Source of the DNA: Panorpa germanica
Taxonomy: Eukaryota > Arthropoda > Insecta > Mecoptera > Panorpidae
Length of the DNA: 64,000 nucleotides
Assembly: GCA_963678705.1 (NCBI GenBank)
Contig: OY783204.1
Location: 27,228,759-27,292,758, forward strand
Reading direction: 5' to 3'
Positions 23,035 to 35,195 of the stretch are shown here, piece by piece. Made by a program: the position numbers and the translations under genes. The notes beneath the pieces are model-generated. The model was not told where the DNA came from. It saw only the letters and a list, made by a program, of their open reading frames with translations, and made no database searches. Position 1 is the stretch's first letter, and every line of letters begins with the position of its first letter.

Positions 23035-25728
23035 GTAAGAATCTTAATAATTTTTAAGTTATGTTTTATCATTTTGTAACGTTTTGCATATAACTAAAAG
23101 TTGGACATATATTTCTTTGAGGGAGGGGAATGGGGTTGTTTAAGATGGGGTGGATTTGATAAGGTAATGGTAGAACGGGTTTCATTTGCTGCTGAGATCT
23201 GATATTTAGATTACTCCTGTTCATTAAAGTTGGCAAAGATTTAATTAAGTTTATAGAACTTTACAAAAAAAGGATAAATGTTTTGTATTTTAAAAGATCC
23301 TTTTACTGAAACTTAGAAATTGTTATAATTATTATTATTTAAGATGATAAGATTCCGTGAATGTTGACGTAGTTACCCAAGTGAACATCACGAGCGCTGA
23401 ACCAAACCAACGGGAAAAAGGTCTGGTGTTCACTCGCTATGATTAATGAATTCGTCTCTCATTTGCTTGCGTCTGACATGTCGTAATGTTAAATTGATTA
23501 GGACGGACACTTCTTCAAAAAAACTAGACATTGTTTTTACATTAGGGGTTTTTAGACGTATATTTCTGGTACGTTTAGAAGAGAATTATACATAAATGTT
23601 ACTAATTAGATATTCACATGTATCCAAGGTACTTTTAAGATAACTTTTATGTAAGAAATATTACCTACATTGCATAAAAGTCGGATTAAAAAGACGCGAC
23701 TAAAAACACAATTTTTTGATTGAACGCAGGTAGAAAATGAATCATGGAATTACGTTGTAGTAAACTAGAAAATGTTAAACTTGGAATGCAAGATAGTTTC
23801 TATATAAGAAGTAGAAACTAAAGCGTAGAATTTGTTTTTGGTAAGCTATAAAGTGCGAAACTCGCATTCCAAGATAAATTTTTATCTGAGAAGTAGGTCA
23901 AATATAAACTTTCACTTAAAATCTATTCCTCCGATATAACTGAAAATACGTTCATCTTTCAATATTCTTATTTACTTAATTTATTGTTAATAGAATCAAC
24001 AAATTACTTTTTCTCAGATGAATACAACTCCTAACTCATGTTCTCTATCTATCGAATCATAAAAACGTAAAAACAAACCATTTCACTTCAGTAATTACGT
24101 CACACGTAAAGAGAGGTAGAGGGGAGGGGGAGATGAGAGGGCGAGGAACATATGATTTGTAAACTGGCGCGTTACATCTAGTTAGATTTCAAAATTCAAA
24201 AAATATTAGACCAAAATAAAATAAAACTAAAAAGACTAGAAAAAATAATTTATTTTTCAAAATTTGATAAATGAGTTCATAATGTGTGACAAGACGCGAA
24301 AAAAGGGGTCAAAAACCATGAAAATAGTTCCAAGTCGTTTATGAAGTACCTTTTAAGATAATATATTAATTTTGTGTTTATTGGGCTAGAAAAGTTATTA
24401 ATTATTTCTCGAAAGGTATATTAACTAGCGCGCAATGAGAATCTGAAGAAAGGGTTATATAAAAGGTTCTTGTTGTCGGGATATAAAGTTTAAAAAAAAA
24501 AGTAGAACTATTATTAGGGGCGATAAAAGGCTACATGCCTAGGAAGCCCGAGAAATCATAAATAAATAAAGTGAGATCAATTCAGTTTAAAATAAAATAT
24601 TAAATTTGCAGAAAATTCTTGTTCTAAAATCGCTTAGTCAACTTAACGTTTTTACTCTTAATAAATTGTGACATAAGGTCTTAAGTGTCTCAGACGTGCA
24701 ACAATTATTCCGTGCTCCCATCGTGTGTGTGTGTGTGCATCTTCAACATAAAACATCTAATCAATATTTCCGTCTGCTCTAATAAATAAAGAACATGATA
24801 CATAGTATAATTTAGAGTATCTAGACTATATAGTAAAATAAGCCATCTAGTCGCAGTCAGACAATTTGCTTAAGAACTTTTTGCTCATTTGTCAATTTTG
24901 TAATATGTCTTTATTAATTTAACGACACGTTGTCGTTATGATTAATGTTCTTATTTCGACAAAATTCAATCTAAGGTCTTGTTAAAGTTTAAACTTACTT
25001 GTTTTGAACATTTACTTATACATTACTGTCTTCTTTAAGTCATTGGTGTTCTTAATTACAAGTTTAATACATACCATAACAAATTACATAAAACATTAAT
25101 TATATAACGTAATCTTTATGTAATATAACATTTCATGAACTACAATATATTAGCCCTTAACACCATTTTCGTAAATTGCCGATTTTAATGATTTAGATCA
25201 TATTCGCCTAGTCTAAGTCTTGATCGAATCATCTATTAAAAAGTATGTAAAATAAATACCAAATAATATTTAGAATAGTTCCTATTTCTTCCTCGTGACT
25301 TTGTGTTTACACATAATAGGTTTATAATTGATACAAAGTGAGGTCACAAGGTCGTATATTGTGTACTGTGTAAACCACACAACCCTTAGAATACAGCCAA
25401 TTTAAAACCAAACACGAAATCAGTGGTCTTCACTCTTCACTACCTACTGAGCAGCAAAGCGTTGCTATATTCTCACCGTTGATTATTTATGAGAATTTTA
25501 ATCAAAGCTTAAAACTGTAGTGGATGATTAATTGGTTAGAGGTTGAGGTTAGGGATAGGGGAGAAGGAAGAAAGGGAGGATGATCTAGCAGTAACATGCA
25601 AACTGTAATCAACTAACTGCGGTGGTAGTTATAATATTCAATTATTACTTTATAGTCTTTTGGTTTGCTCTGAAACATATAAGTTGAAACTTTTAAATTA
25701 ATTGTATGAAAATGTATATATATATATA
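23035..25728 (+). other. Intron following the sodium-channel-like exon
   Basis: It starts with GTAAGAATC. No following exon (expected to continue with a TFCV- or TFIV-like sequence) was found here or further down. Segments at about 23741-23890 (AAACTAGAAAATGTTAAACTTGG, GCATTCCAAGATA) resemble pieces near 31430-31470 and 61683-61740 and are scattered repeat remains, as is a short GT tract at 24723-24738. Other sequence is unremarkable. Confidence 0.45.
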
Positions 25729-26249
25729 TAGTGATTTAAAAAAAGAACTATGTTTTTTAAAACAAAATAAAACAAGGAATTTAAAAGAAGATGTTTCAAA
25801 TTTTTATTGTATTAGAAAGGGTAACGTTTGACAATTATGAATGAAAAATGATATCGAACAAATATCCACCACGACCACGCTGATAGATGTTGATTCTTTT
25901 ATCAAAATTTTCAATTGCTTTCAATCACAATCTAAGAAATTGACCCAATCATGCCTCCAGACCACATAGCAGCCACGTTGAGCATGCAAAGGCTTCCCAA
26001 CAATCTTTCTTGGATTTTCAGAAGCCCAAATGCGGAAATTTTGCTTGTTGAAAATATCACGAATTTTACGAAATATAACTTTTACAAATCCACCATTTTC
26101 ATAGTGATTTTTTATTATTTTAATGCGATTTTCGAGCGAAATTGAACTCATTGTAACAATTGCCAAAGCATCTACAGATATGTCAAAAAACTAAATGTTG
26201 TTGGGGTTGCCTCTATTGAAAAAACAAAGTTCTTGTTGGAAAACCTTAT
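25729..26249 (-). mobile_element. Tc1/mariner-superfamily element with internal deletion
   Basis: Terminal inverted repeats of about 29 bp are visible: AAAAAGAACTATGTTTTTT at the low end and, on the other strand, ACAAGAACTTTGTTTTTTC at the high end. Both abut TA-rich sequence, which fits a TA target. The element is about 520 bp, against about 1.2-1.3 kb for complete relatives, so most of the transposase gene is missing. The remaining coding part is listed at 25921-26151. Confidence 0.78.
25921..26151 (-). pseudogene. Tc1/mariner-type transposase remnant: N-terminal helix-turn-helix joined to a catalytic-domain fragment
   Basis: Read from the ATG at 26149-26151, MSSISLENRIKIIKNHYENG is the start of the N-terminal DNA-binding domain of a common insect mariner-like transposase family, continuing through KIRDIFNKQN. 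It then jumps directly to FRIWASENPRKIVGKPLHAQ, a segment that follows the second catalytic Asp in intact relatives. The join keeps frame but removes some 150 residues, including the first and probably second catalytic acidic residues. Just after, a frameshift near 25970 turns the expected W-S-G-G-M-I-G block out of frame. The product could bind ends at best. The jump falls at NKQN, a motif that could have existed near both sides of the deletion, suggesting gap-repair deletion. Confidence 0.75.
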
Positions 26250-26337
26250 ATATATATACATAAAGCGGTGTTTCTATTTGTTCAAATATGCAAAAGTTAA
26301 CGATAATAGAACTAAATAAATAATCGAGACTATCATT
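26250..26337. other. Short spacer
   Basis: Nothing recognised between the mariner remnant and the next repeat. Confidence 0.5.
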
Positions 26338-26612
26338 CAGCTGTTAGTAGTAAATGACGTATCACACAGACACTCGTTGCATCTCTATTAAATAAAAGAG
26401 ATGGCAAATCAGCGGACGTGACGTCAAATGGAGATTTATGTTTTATAACTTCTGATCCTTTTAATAATTAAAAGTTAAAAAATAATTACTTTATTTGTAA
26501 TATCTCCTATAATATTGCGACTTATTATGCGACAAATAATTGAACATTTGATAGCCAAGTGTATCAATATATATTATACTGTTACATAAAAATTAAGACA
26601 CGGCATAAAAAA
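26338..26612 (+). repeat. Diverged relative of the 32679-33110 block
   Basis: Ordered matches to the second half of 32679-33110 and 59936-60530: TAAAAGAGATGGCAAATC, CCTTTTAATAATTAAAAG, AATATCTCCTATAATATT, AATAATTGAACATTTGA, ATCAATATATATTATACT and AAATTAAGACACGG. The divergence is much higher than between the other two copies, so this is an older insertion or a sister subfamily. Confidence 0.55.
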
Positions 26613-27154
26613 TTGAATAAAAAAAAGTAAATTTGAATAAATGAGGAAATATTAAAAGCAATAACCAAGGGGTGGATATATTACTCGTAGTAGGTATACT
26701 TGTATATTAAAAATTCAAGGCTAAAAGAAAGAATATAAACTCATTAGCGGGCCCTGACACAGGGGTTTGTAGCTACCCCTGCGATGTGTAGCTACCCTTG
26801 TCAGTCAGACGTCGCCAGAGTCAGTTCCGGTGGTGACTTGACTATTAATTAATAATATATGATCTCGTACGTTAGAAAAAAACATTCTGACGTTGAGTTG
26901 CTCTGAGAGGAAGACATTAATCATTTTAAATACATGTAACCACGTATAGACTGCAACTGACTTCACGATGCTAACAAAAAGTGTTTTAAAATATAGTTTA
27001 ACTGTAATTAATTTAAATACTAGCTTTGCTGTGGCTTAGTCTGATGTGAAATGAATGGGAAAGTAAATAACAGGCATATAGAAACAACAAAATTTGAAGT
27101 CAATCGAGTTTTGCGAGTACAAACCTGCGCAGGCTGAAATTTTAGATAAAACAG

Positions 27155-27222
27155 CTAAACATAGTTATGTGTATTTAAGGTTTATCTAATACAAAACAGT
27201 TACTTGTTACGTAAATAATATT
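27155..27222 (+). repeat. TAGTTATGTGTATTTAAGG repeat, copy 1
   Basis: The segment AAACATAGTTATGTGTATTTA then TTTATCTAATACAAAACAG and TTACGTAAATAATA has relatives at 31750-31815, 33929-33966 and 40492-40552, all on the plus strand. It may be the conserved end of a longer dispersed element whose remainder has diverged. Confidence 0.6.
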
Positions 27223-27990
27223 ACATTTTGTGAGCTATTTTACGGCTTTATGATACATAAACCTTCTTACCATTAACATAATTATAAAACTTCCTAAAAT
27301 AGTTTTTAAAATAACTACAAAATAATACTTAAATACATTTCTGACAGTACACAATACATATACGTTTTTAGATACATATACAGGCTGAATACAATCGCAC
27401 TGTTGTGAGATATGGCAACATTGTCAATTGCAGCGTAGCCAGTATAATATACTAGCGTATGTACTTCGTATGCGCGCAATCCATGAGAACATACAACGTT
27501 GCCAAATTGCAACTTGTTGATGCAAATTGTTACACTGCATACGGATTTCAATTATTATTATTTTGATAGCTGCCATAGCTGCTGAAAAGTACACTAAAGT
27601 GAATTATCTTAAGGTCCATCCATGATTCGTGCTTAGCAGGTATATTAAAGGAAATGTTGACAACCACTGATAAAAGAACAGTAGGTACCATAGAAAATAA
27701 AATGTAGGGCAGGAATGTTAATATAAATTTAACGAATTTCATTATTAACTTTATATAAAGCATTGCAAGTGGTTGTAGGGTGGAGGAGTGATGAGCGGGA
27801 GGATTACAGAAGTGGGAGTTTAAAAATATTTAAAATTTTTGACAATCTTTTTATGGAATTTAACGAGCTCTGTGATTTAAACAAGCAAAATGTTTTTAAA
27901 ATATTTGTAGTAAGCATTGTCAGTTACAAAAAAAAATTTCTTAAAGTCTTTCATAAAATGGGAAAGTACCCTGGAAAGTAGAGCACGAAA

Positions 27991-28013
27991 CGTCAGCGTC
28001 GGCGTCGGCGTCG
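27991..28013. repeat. GTCGGC hexanucleotide repeat
   Basis: About four units of GTCGGC/GTCAGC, the G+C-richest simple repeat in the window. Confidence 0.85.
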
Positions 28014-29795
28014 GTTTATGGAGACTGATGAACAATGACAGTAAAAATACAATAGCTGTTTACAAAACACTGGCTGTCGCATTGTTTGAAATGTTAACAG
28101 TCATGGATCGTGCTCGGTAATGCGGAAGTTGGCTTTTTTGGGGGGCTAAATGCCCTATTTAAATATGCTTTGATGTTTCGTGAATTAAATTTCATTACTA
28201 CAATTATGACGTCACTACCTAACGTATTAATATTAAAGAGATAATCTGTGGAACTCTTTGAAATTATTGCGTAAATTGGTAAAGCTTTTTAATAAGTATT
28301 AATTGTCCTGCAGTGGTAGTATCAAGATTGTTACAAGCTAATTCTAATTGATATGTCCATAAAATTAATTTATCTAATTTCCACATTATGTTCTTAAACA
28401 TATTTTTTACTTAACGTAACGTATTATTCTTTACCGAAGTTCAAGATAATTCTATTGCACTGGCATTAAATAAATGCAAAAGACTTTAAAAATCTTGTGT
28501 TAGTATATTAATTTATTATGTAATAACATAATTTAATGTCGCATAAAAGTTTTTCTATTGTATAAACTTATGTCAAAAGAAAAGTTTTGTTTATTTTTTT
28601 AATGTTAAATTAACCTTAAATATATGTAATTGTGATTAGCGTGTATACTCGTAAAATTTAAATAGTTTACGATAATTAATACCGACTTTAATAACTTCAG
28701 GTACAAACAAACGTAGCAAATGCATATACAAACATACACCTGCATGCATATATTAACTTTATTTAAATTTATTTCGGTCTCGTTGTCGGTGCATATAAAA
28801 TAAGTTGAATCAGTACCTAGTTATCACATCGTAAGGTGAATCGCGTAAGAGATTGTAAATGCTATTTATCTGTGGCTTTTCCTAGTCAGTAGCGATAGAT
28901 TGATATATGATTGAGCTAGCAAGGTCACAAAACGCAGTTAAACAAAGAAGACTTGATATTAATTACCCTGTATATATTTGAAACATTTCACACGTTTCTT
29001 GAGATGTTTTCTGAAACAAACGTTCATGAAGGTAGCCATGGAGGGGGAAATGACGATGACGTCACAGTACAAACCTCGTTATACGTAATAAGCTCAGCTT
29101 ATTCGTTCAGTTTTCATACAAAGTGTAGAACATTATCACAGTCTCTTGTTAATAACTAAATCAATGATATATTAATAATAAATTCCTGTACTCTACAAAC
29201 CCAACATAAACCACGCTATGGTTTTATAGGTTTCTGTAGTAGTGGGGGTAAGAGTACGTGTGGTGGGGGTACTAATACACTAGAACACCTGCTACTCGCG
29301 TTACCATAATGATTAGAAGGAAAGCATTTAGCTGGTGCTCCATCTGGAACGAAAATTAGGAAATAGGGAGAGTGAACATCTTGTTTGAAAAACGTTTATA
29401 TTTTGAACGTAAATGAAAATTAATAATGTATTTAAAATTCATTACGGGGATGGAAAATGAAAATGAGTAAGAAAATTATCATAAATATTCTATAGGATTT
29501 AGAAAAATGGTTTACTCGTTAAATGATATTACATTCATATTTCAATGAGCCAATAATACTTTTAAGTAGCTAATTTGTTGAATTACAGTTAAATATTAAT
29601 TAGGAAATATGATCAGAAAGAAATATATAATAAATAGAATCGAAAAAGAATTTAGAAATTATAGAAATAGAGCAATTTCTTAGGACATTATGTTATATAA
29701 CAAAATTCAACAGTTATTTAAATTATTTTAAGAAGCAGCTATTAGGCCTATAATAAGCAGACTTGTTTCCCAATAGTTACTTAATAATTTTGCGA

Positions 29796-29883
29796 CTGTT
29801 GCATGTAGATAATTCAGTAATCAAACTGATAAAGCGCCTATGTACTAAATAGAAGATGTAGGTTCGAATCCAGTTTCAAGCAG
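29796..29883 (+). repeat. tRNA-like sequence, probably a tRNA-derived SINE head
   Basis: A perfect B-box, GGTTCGAATCC, is at 29861-29871. Upstream is TAAAGCGCC and a 4-bp anticodon-stem-like pair CTAT/ATAG around a 7-base loop GTACTAA. The ends CTGTTGC and CAAGCAG can pair at about five of seven positions. The D-arm is poor and the T-stem has a mismatch. The layout fits a decayed tRNA-derived SINE better than a working tRNA. Confidence 0.45.
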
Positions 29884-32496
29884 CTATTTTATTACTCTTT
29901 TAATAATGAAACTTCTTGCTAAATATTGTTTTTTTATCTTTTGTAGCCTTAAAAAGAAACTTTCATTTAAGATACCCCGTACAAGGTCAACCCTTGTATT
30001 ACTTAACGAAGGATAAAACTTTTCTCTTAGACTAGAATTTCAAAAGGAAAATAAAACAGTTTTTATTTATTAAATAAAATTAAGCTCAAAATATATGTTC
30101 TTTTTTTATTGTATATTTTACCATTTAGAAGTTATGAGCTACTTTTACTTATTCCTCCCCTATTATATATATATAGCTATACGTTTTTAGATACATTACG
30201 CTTTCCACATATACATATATTCGAATATATATTTTTTTTATTGCAACATTTCTCGTTAATGGCGATATTCATATTAAAATTGGCTCCAATAACGCGGCTG
30301 TTGAGAATTCCACAACTTCAATTCAAATCCAATAATAAATATTAATAGGAGATCGATTTTACCATCCTTCCTTCTCACTACCCATCTCTCCCTCAACTAC
30401 TAGTAATATTATGAATTGATAACCGCATTCTGATCTACTGCTATAATTAAATTTTCAAATAGAGAATTTTACCTATAAATAATATAAGAGAGTATGTGAA
30501 TTCGTTAGAAGGATTGATTGCAAAGTTAAGTTACCACGTCGTTGATACTATTAGTAAAAATAAATACAAGTTATACCCAAGTAGAACTGATGAGAAGCTT
30601 GTCAGTCATTCTTCGCTTCCTGATAAGGCGCTAGTAGGAAATGTAACGCACCTGGCTCACAAGGACCTTATAATGTTTTAGTCGGGTTAATCTATTTATA
30701 TAATTGTCGTTGTAAATCTTATAATTGAAATTTAGTGGAAAAAAGAGAATGTGTGAAAATATAAAAGATTCCACGAACATAGTTATAACCGCCCTAAACA
30801 GATTACTAGCCCAAATAGAGTAAGTAGCCCTTATTCTGCAATCGCAACTCTAAGCCAGGTATTTAAAGAATAAAATGAGAAATTTCTTTTATGTTTATTT
30901 AGAGGAAAATCCCCTTTGTAGCCAATTAAGTATTAATATTTTTATTTCATTTTCTTTTGTGGTTTTTAGGTTTCTCATGGGCTGAGATTCGGTAGGGGTG
31001 GGGGTGTAAAACCCCAGCTAGGGTAGTCGGTAATTGTTTCCATAAATATATAAAGCGATATACTGTATAACTTTTATGTATAACATTTGTGTCATATGAA
31101 GAAAAATAAAAAGAAAATATATGAATCTGGAGAAATATGTTTCTGTGAAAAACATTTTCCTGAGATACGGGTATATATATCGAAACTGTACCCCTTGGGG
31201 CTTTATGTCAGAATTTTTCTATTGAGTTATTTTCAAACTATTTTTATTTTGTTACATAAAATCTTGAACAACTTTAAATTTAATTGTATATATTTACAGT
31301 AAGGGCTCGCTTTTCCGCATTACTATTACCTATTATTGTATCTAGAAGACTCTCTATAACGCGTTGAAATCGTGTTATAAAAATCATGAACATATAATTT
31401 GTATTGTAAGACAATTTCTATATGGAAAGTAGAAAATTAACTATGAAATTAGCTTGCGACAAGCTAGATGATAATATAGTGTATGTAGTAGTACGAGAAT
31501 CGCGATGTAGAAGAACTCGCATTATAAGAGGATCTTCTATATATTAAATATTGATGAAATATTAAGAACGGTCAAAATATTTCAACTTGTTCACTAGCCA
31601 TAAAAATAATTAAAAAGTCAATTTCAAAGTTGTAATAAAAAATTTTGATTAAAACGAAAAATGGAAAAAAATAATCAGACGTGTGCAGTGGGCAAACAGT
31701 TTGATGCACAGGGTGATTGCAAATATGTGAACACATAGTACACAAGGTACACATAGTTATGTGCATTTAACGTTTATCTAACATAACAAAAGAGACCTGT
31801 TAAGTAATTAGCTAATATACAACGTTATGATATAATTTTGCTGATTTTTGAGAAATAAATATACCCATCGTAACGTAGATTTATATGGCGCGTATGTCAT
31901 TTAATAAATTATTTGCATATTTCACTTGCGTAGCCCCTTATAATTATAATATAAATATCCAATTATCCATAACCTTCGAGATAATTTTATATTTTACATA
32001 TAATCAATACATATCTACGATAAATTGTTATTTTACTGTGTCAGTAGCACATCGATAAAATAATATCTTCCATTATCGAATTCAACAATCAACAGTTAAT
32101 ACACAATATATAATTTAAGTGGATTATATATTTGTAATGACCCTGTATATACAATATACATATATCTATATTAATATGGTGCAATGAAGCGCAACACGCT
32201 GGCAGAGTGCCATAAATAATATAGTCTATGGAATATGGTCTCCATAAACTATTCGGTGTCATGATGAACATCATTTTTACTATAGTAATAAGTTACCTAA
32301 TTAATTTAGTATAATTCATATAAATTTTTCTTTGTTGAATTAATTTTTTTAATTTATTTGATTAAAAGTGATTTTTATCAAGTTATTACAGCCAGACGTA
32401 TTCTGCATCTCAGTTCTGTCCACATAACGTCATACAAGCTTCAAGCTGCAAATAGGGTAATTTCTCTGAAGTTTAGCATGTTTTTTAATTGGGAAA
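29884..32496. other. Non-coding stretch
   Basis: Frames at 30109-30345, 30496-30681 and 31087-31302 have no recognised family or splice context. The piece 31750-31815 is a dispersed repeat. A fragment near 31426-31470 (AAGTAGAAAATTAACTATGAA, TAGCTTGCGACAAGCTAG) resembles 61688-61730. TACAATATACATATATC-type simple sequence lies near 32150. Confidence 0.45.
31750..31815 (+). repeat. TAGTTATGTGTATTTAAGG repeat, copy 2
   Basis: CACATAGTTATGTGCATTTA, TTTATCTAACATAACAAAAG and CCTGTTAAGTAATTAG match 27155-27222 with about one change per ten bases. Confidence 0.55.
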
Positions 32497-32652
32497 ATGT
32501 CAAATGATGAAGAAGATGTGATTATAGCATACGCTTTTATTAGAAGACGACGAATCAGACGTAGAATGTATTGGCTTCATCCATACATCGAAAAGAACAT
32601 TAACCGCAGATTGTTTGTTGCTGCACAGTATTTCAATCAGTATACCGAATGA
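32497..32652 (+). pseudogene. PIF/Harbinger-like transposase N-terminal fragment, 51 codons
   Basis: An ATG at 32497 opens a 51-codon frame ending at a stop at 32650-32652. It has an acidic start, then IRRRRIRRRMYWLHPYIEKN and AAQYFNQYTE. A run of arginines followed by Y/F-W-x-H-P and, further on, a Y-F residue pair is the recognised N-terminal signature of PIF/Harbinger nucleases. The complete proteins run to 350-450 residues, so this has lost all catalytic residues. It lies 26 bp upstream of the repeated block 32679-33110, which could be the 3' part of the same element. Assignment is from motif memory. Confidence 0.5.
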
Positions 32653-32678
32653 CTATTGTTCAATAATATGAACAAAAT

Positions 32679-33110
32679 GGGCTTGTGTCCCCATTTTTTA
32701 GTGGTCGATTTTTCAATTGTTGATTGAAATTGATGTTAATAAATGTGTATTGGCGTGTCTATTTTATTAAATATCTAAATGTTGACGAAGATAAAGCAAT
32801 TAAGAGATTTATGAGCTGTAAGGTTGGTAATCTGTAAACTTGTCAGAGTTCTGTCAAGAATATATCTCTTTAACGCTCTGTTGTATAAAAGAGATAGTAA
32901 GTAGCAGTTGTGAGGTCACATGCATTTAGAATTAGTACAACGTTGAATCCCTTTAATAATTAAAGAGAAAAAATTACTTTTTTAATTGTTAATATCTAAT
33001 AACATATAAAGAGTTATTAAAAAATAATTGGACATTTGAGGTTCTAGTAACCTACTTTATGAGATATAGTATAGTTTTATAGAAATTAAGACATAGGACG
33101 CAAGTCCATT
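32679..33110 (+). repeat. Repeated block next to the Harbinger-like ORF, copy 1
   Basis: It starts GGGCTTGTGTCCCCATTTTT and ends ATAGAAATTAAGACATAGGA. It matches 59936-60530 nearly base for base over most of its length. It has about 45 extra bases (CTCTTTAACGCTCTGTTGT and following, near 32868-32910) and lacks a 200-bp piece present in the other copy. A more diverged relative lies at 26338-26612. The block is non-coding. Confidence 0.75.
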
Positions 33111-34124
33111 AACTCCACGAGGCTGCAGACGTTGTAACTACGTGGACAGAGCCTCCTTTCTGTAAATACAAGCTCTAAGAAAGCGCACAACAAGCTGTAA
33201 ATAACGAAACTGTGTGTATGAAGTAACTATACGTGGACAGTAGGCCTAAGTTAACAAAAATGCAAATTTTTAATGTTACTTCTGATGGTAAATAAATTCC
33301 TGCATGTATTTATTTCAAAGATACCTACTTATTCAATACAGAATTATGCAGTAACATCTCTCGTTTACCTAAGATAAATATTTAAGATATTAATCCACAT
33401 TTCCAACTATTAGTTTGATTTATGAGCAACTTTGAAAACATTAATATACCGCTGCAGGCTCCACTGCATCTAGAGAATTTATATAGACAGGATATTTGTA
33501 ATTCCAGTAAAAATAAACCATCCTTCCAGCTTCAAGTATCCAGCTACAGATGTCACTACTATATTTTATCTGCATAACAGCTGAACAACAAAACAAATGA
33601 ATTATTTATTTGTTTTCGATATTTTTACTAAGAGAACTTCTATTATTGTTCAAATATATCCATTCATTTGTTTTGAAGAGTTTGTTTTCGAATGAAAAAC
33701 TACAAATAAATATACATCTTAAAACGATAAAAGAAATAAAAATAAAAGAATAGTGTCTGGGATTTTTCTGAAAATAGTATGGCAGACTTCATCTGCTTTT
33801 GTTTTCTTTTTTGTTTCTTTTTTGTTCTGATTTCAGTTATAGAAAATATCTACAGAGTTTTTAATCAACAAACTCTTTACGTAAAGCTGATATCACACTT
33901 ATTATTTATTGTATAGGTACTCGCTAAACACAGTTATGTGTATTTAAAGTTTATCTAACAAAAAAAGTGTGAACTTCTTAAGAAGATCTTCATAAGGATA
34001 TTAAAATGTTAAGAGAATCTATTTCAGGATTAAAGGTTTTTAAAATAGCTACAAAATATTAATATAACACCCTTTTAGATTAAATACCAGTAGGTTATCT
34101 TTCAGTACAAGTTTTTATATAAAA
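33111..34124. other. Non-coding stretch
   Basis: No gene recognised. The dispersed repeat at 33929-33966 lies here. Confidence 0.45.
33929..33966 (+). repeat. TAGTTATGTGTATTTAAGG repeat, copy 3
   Basis: AAACACAGTTATGTGTATTTA followed by AAGTTTATCTAACAAAA, a short but close match to 27155-27222. Confidence 0.55.
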
Positions 34125-34370
34125 CCCAGTAAACATTTTGGAGTCACTTTGACATTATATTGAAGATGCGTATGATTATTTTGTCATGAAATTTACAGGT
34201 CAGTTTCTCACAGTCGTTCATATGAAATATCTATTTTATCAGCTACAAATGGCGAAACCACTCCACCTGTCGGAACACAAATGAAGTTAAAGTTGATGCG
34301 AACTATAATTGAAGTGCAATAGTGTTAGAAACGTCACAAAACAAGACACTTCACCAAATTGTTTACTGGG
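34125..34370 (+). mobile_element. CCCAGTAAAC-ended MITE, copy 3
   Basis: A 246-bp element with perfect CCCAGTAAAC and GTTTACTGGG ends. The interior (TTGGAGTCACTTTGACATTA, CACTCCACCTGTCGGAACAC) matches 13225-13485 in the same orientation with small deletions. The flanks are AA and TT rather than TA, so the target duplication is not clear here. Confidence 0.8.
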
Positions 34371-34914
34371 TTTATAATATTTTGCGATCTTTTATTCTGC
34401 TTTTAGAAAAATATGTTTACTATTTTTCACATTAATATAATTTGAAAACTTTTTAAGGGGGAGTCTCTTTCAAGGATTATAAAATATTTAAAAAAATTAA
34501 TGATTCAAGGATTTCAAAATAGCTATAAAATAAAAAAAAGACCCTTTTAGATTAAATATAAGGCTCCGTTTAAGTAAAAAATTATATGAATGTAAGGTAA
34601 CATACGTGTTTTGTGTTTAGCCTTCACAACCGATTTCTTGCAAATTTAATATTCGTCTAAATATCATGTACACTTTTAAAAGGACTATTTCTGAAAAACA
34701 TAAGTAGTTTAAGTGTACCCAAACCTGTCCTACAATCTTAAATTAATTGCCAATAAGTCCCATAACTTGGGGCGGGCCTAAGTAGCCTAATTTAGAACAT
34801 ATATACCTTTGAAAAATCGTCTAATTTTAACGAAAAGCTATCATATAAATATAAATACTTTCCACTGCAGTGACATAATTTTTGCATAAGGATCCAGTGT
34901 TTTTATAACACTTA
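34371..34914. other. Non-coding stretch
   Basis: Two loosely similar segments (34030-34080 and 34500-34560: TTAAAGG/TTCAAGG then TTTAAAATAGCTA...CCCTTTTAGATTAAATA) show a local duplication on either side of the MITE at 34125. Confidence 0.5.
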
Positions 34915-35195
34915 AAGTGGTGTGTGATACCGCGCTACGGTTCTGAAGTATTATTTATTCAGGGAGAATCCTCCGAGGCCCGGACGGGACAGGATTTTTC
35001 ACCGACATGAAACCGTTCTGCAGACCTACTGGGAGCCTCTACGTCACACAATGCCTGGTCTACGTCTACCCGACTGTACAATACTCTACCTTACATAGAT
35101 GCCGACATGTTGGATACAACATTTCATATTATCAAAAAGCCAGACATCCGCGCGTTGTTTACGTCGTTACGTTTCCGTTGGTTTAAGTTTTTTAA
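34915..35195. other. GC-rich island with an open frame lacking ATG
   Basis: Composition jumps to G+C-rich from 34919 to about 35110, with segments such as CCGAGGCCCGGACGGGACAG. A plus-strand frame is open for about 62 codons up to 35198, with a middle part LPYIDADMLDTTFHIIKKPD. It has no start and no recognised family. The GC content and abrupt edges suggest a fragment of a dispersed GC-rich element, possibly a LINE or SINE, or a host exon. I cannot choose between them. Confidence 0.3.

Larger units (their letters stand above)
26613..29795. other. Non-coding stretch with repeat fragments
   Basis: It contains a GTAGCTACCC duplication near 26769-26800, the 27155-27222 repeat and a GTCGGC hexanucleotide run at 27991-28013. 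No exon recognised. Frames at 27315-27763 (minus) and 27763-28120 (plus) overlap one another and have no family. An end motif TACCCTGTATATAT near 28964 resembles the ends of the hairpin MITE at 61951. Confidence 0.45.

Noticed and set aside
27763-28120. Two overlapping plus-strand frames around the GTCGGC hexanucleotide run
   Set aside because: The second frame passes through the simple repeat, and neither shows a family or splice sites.
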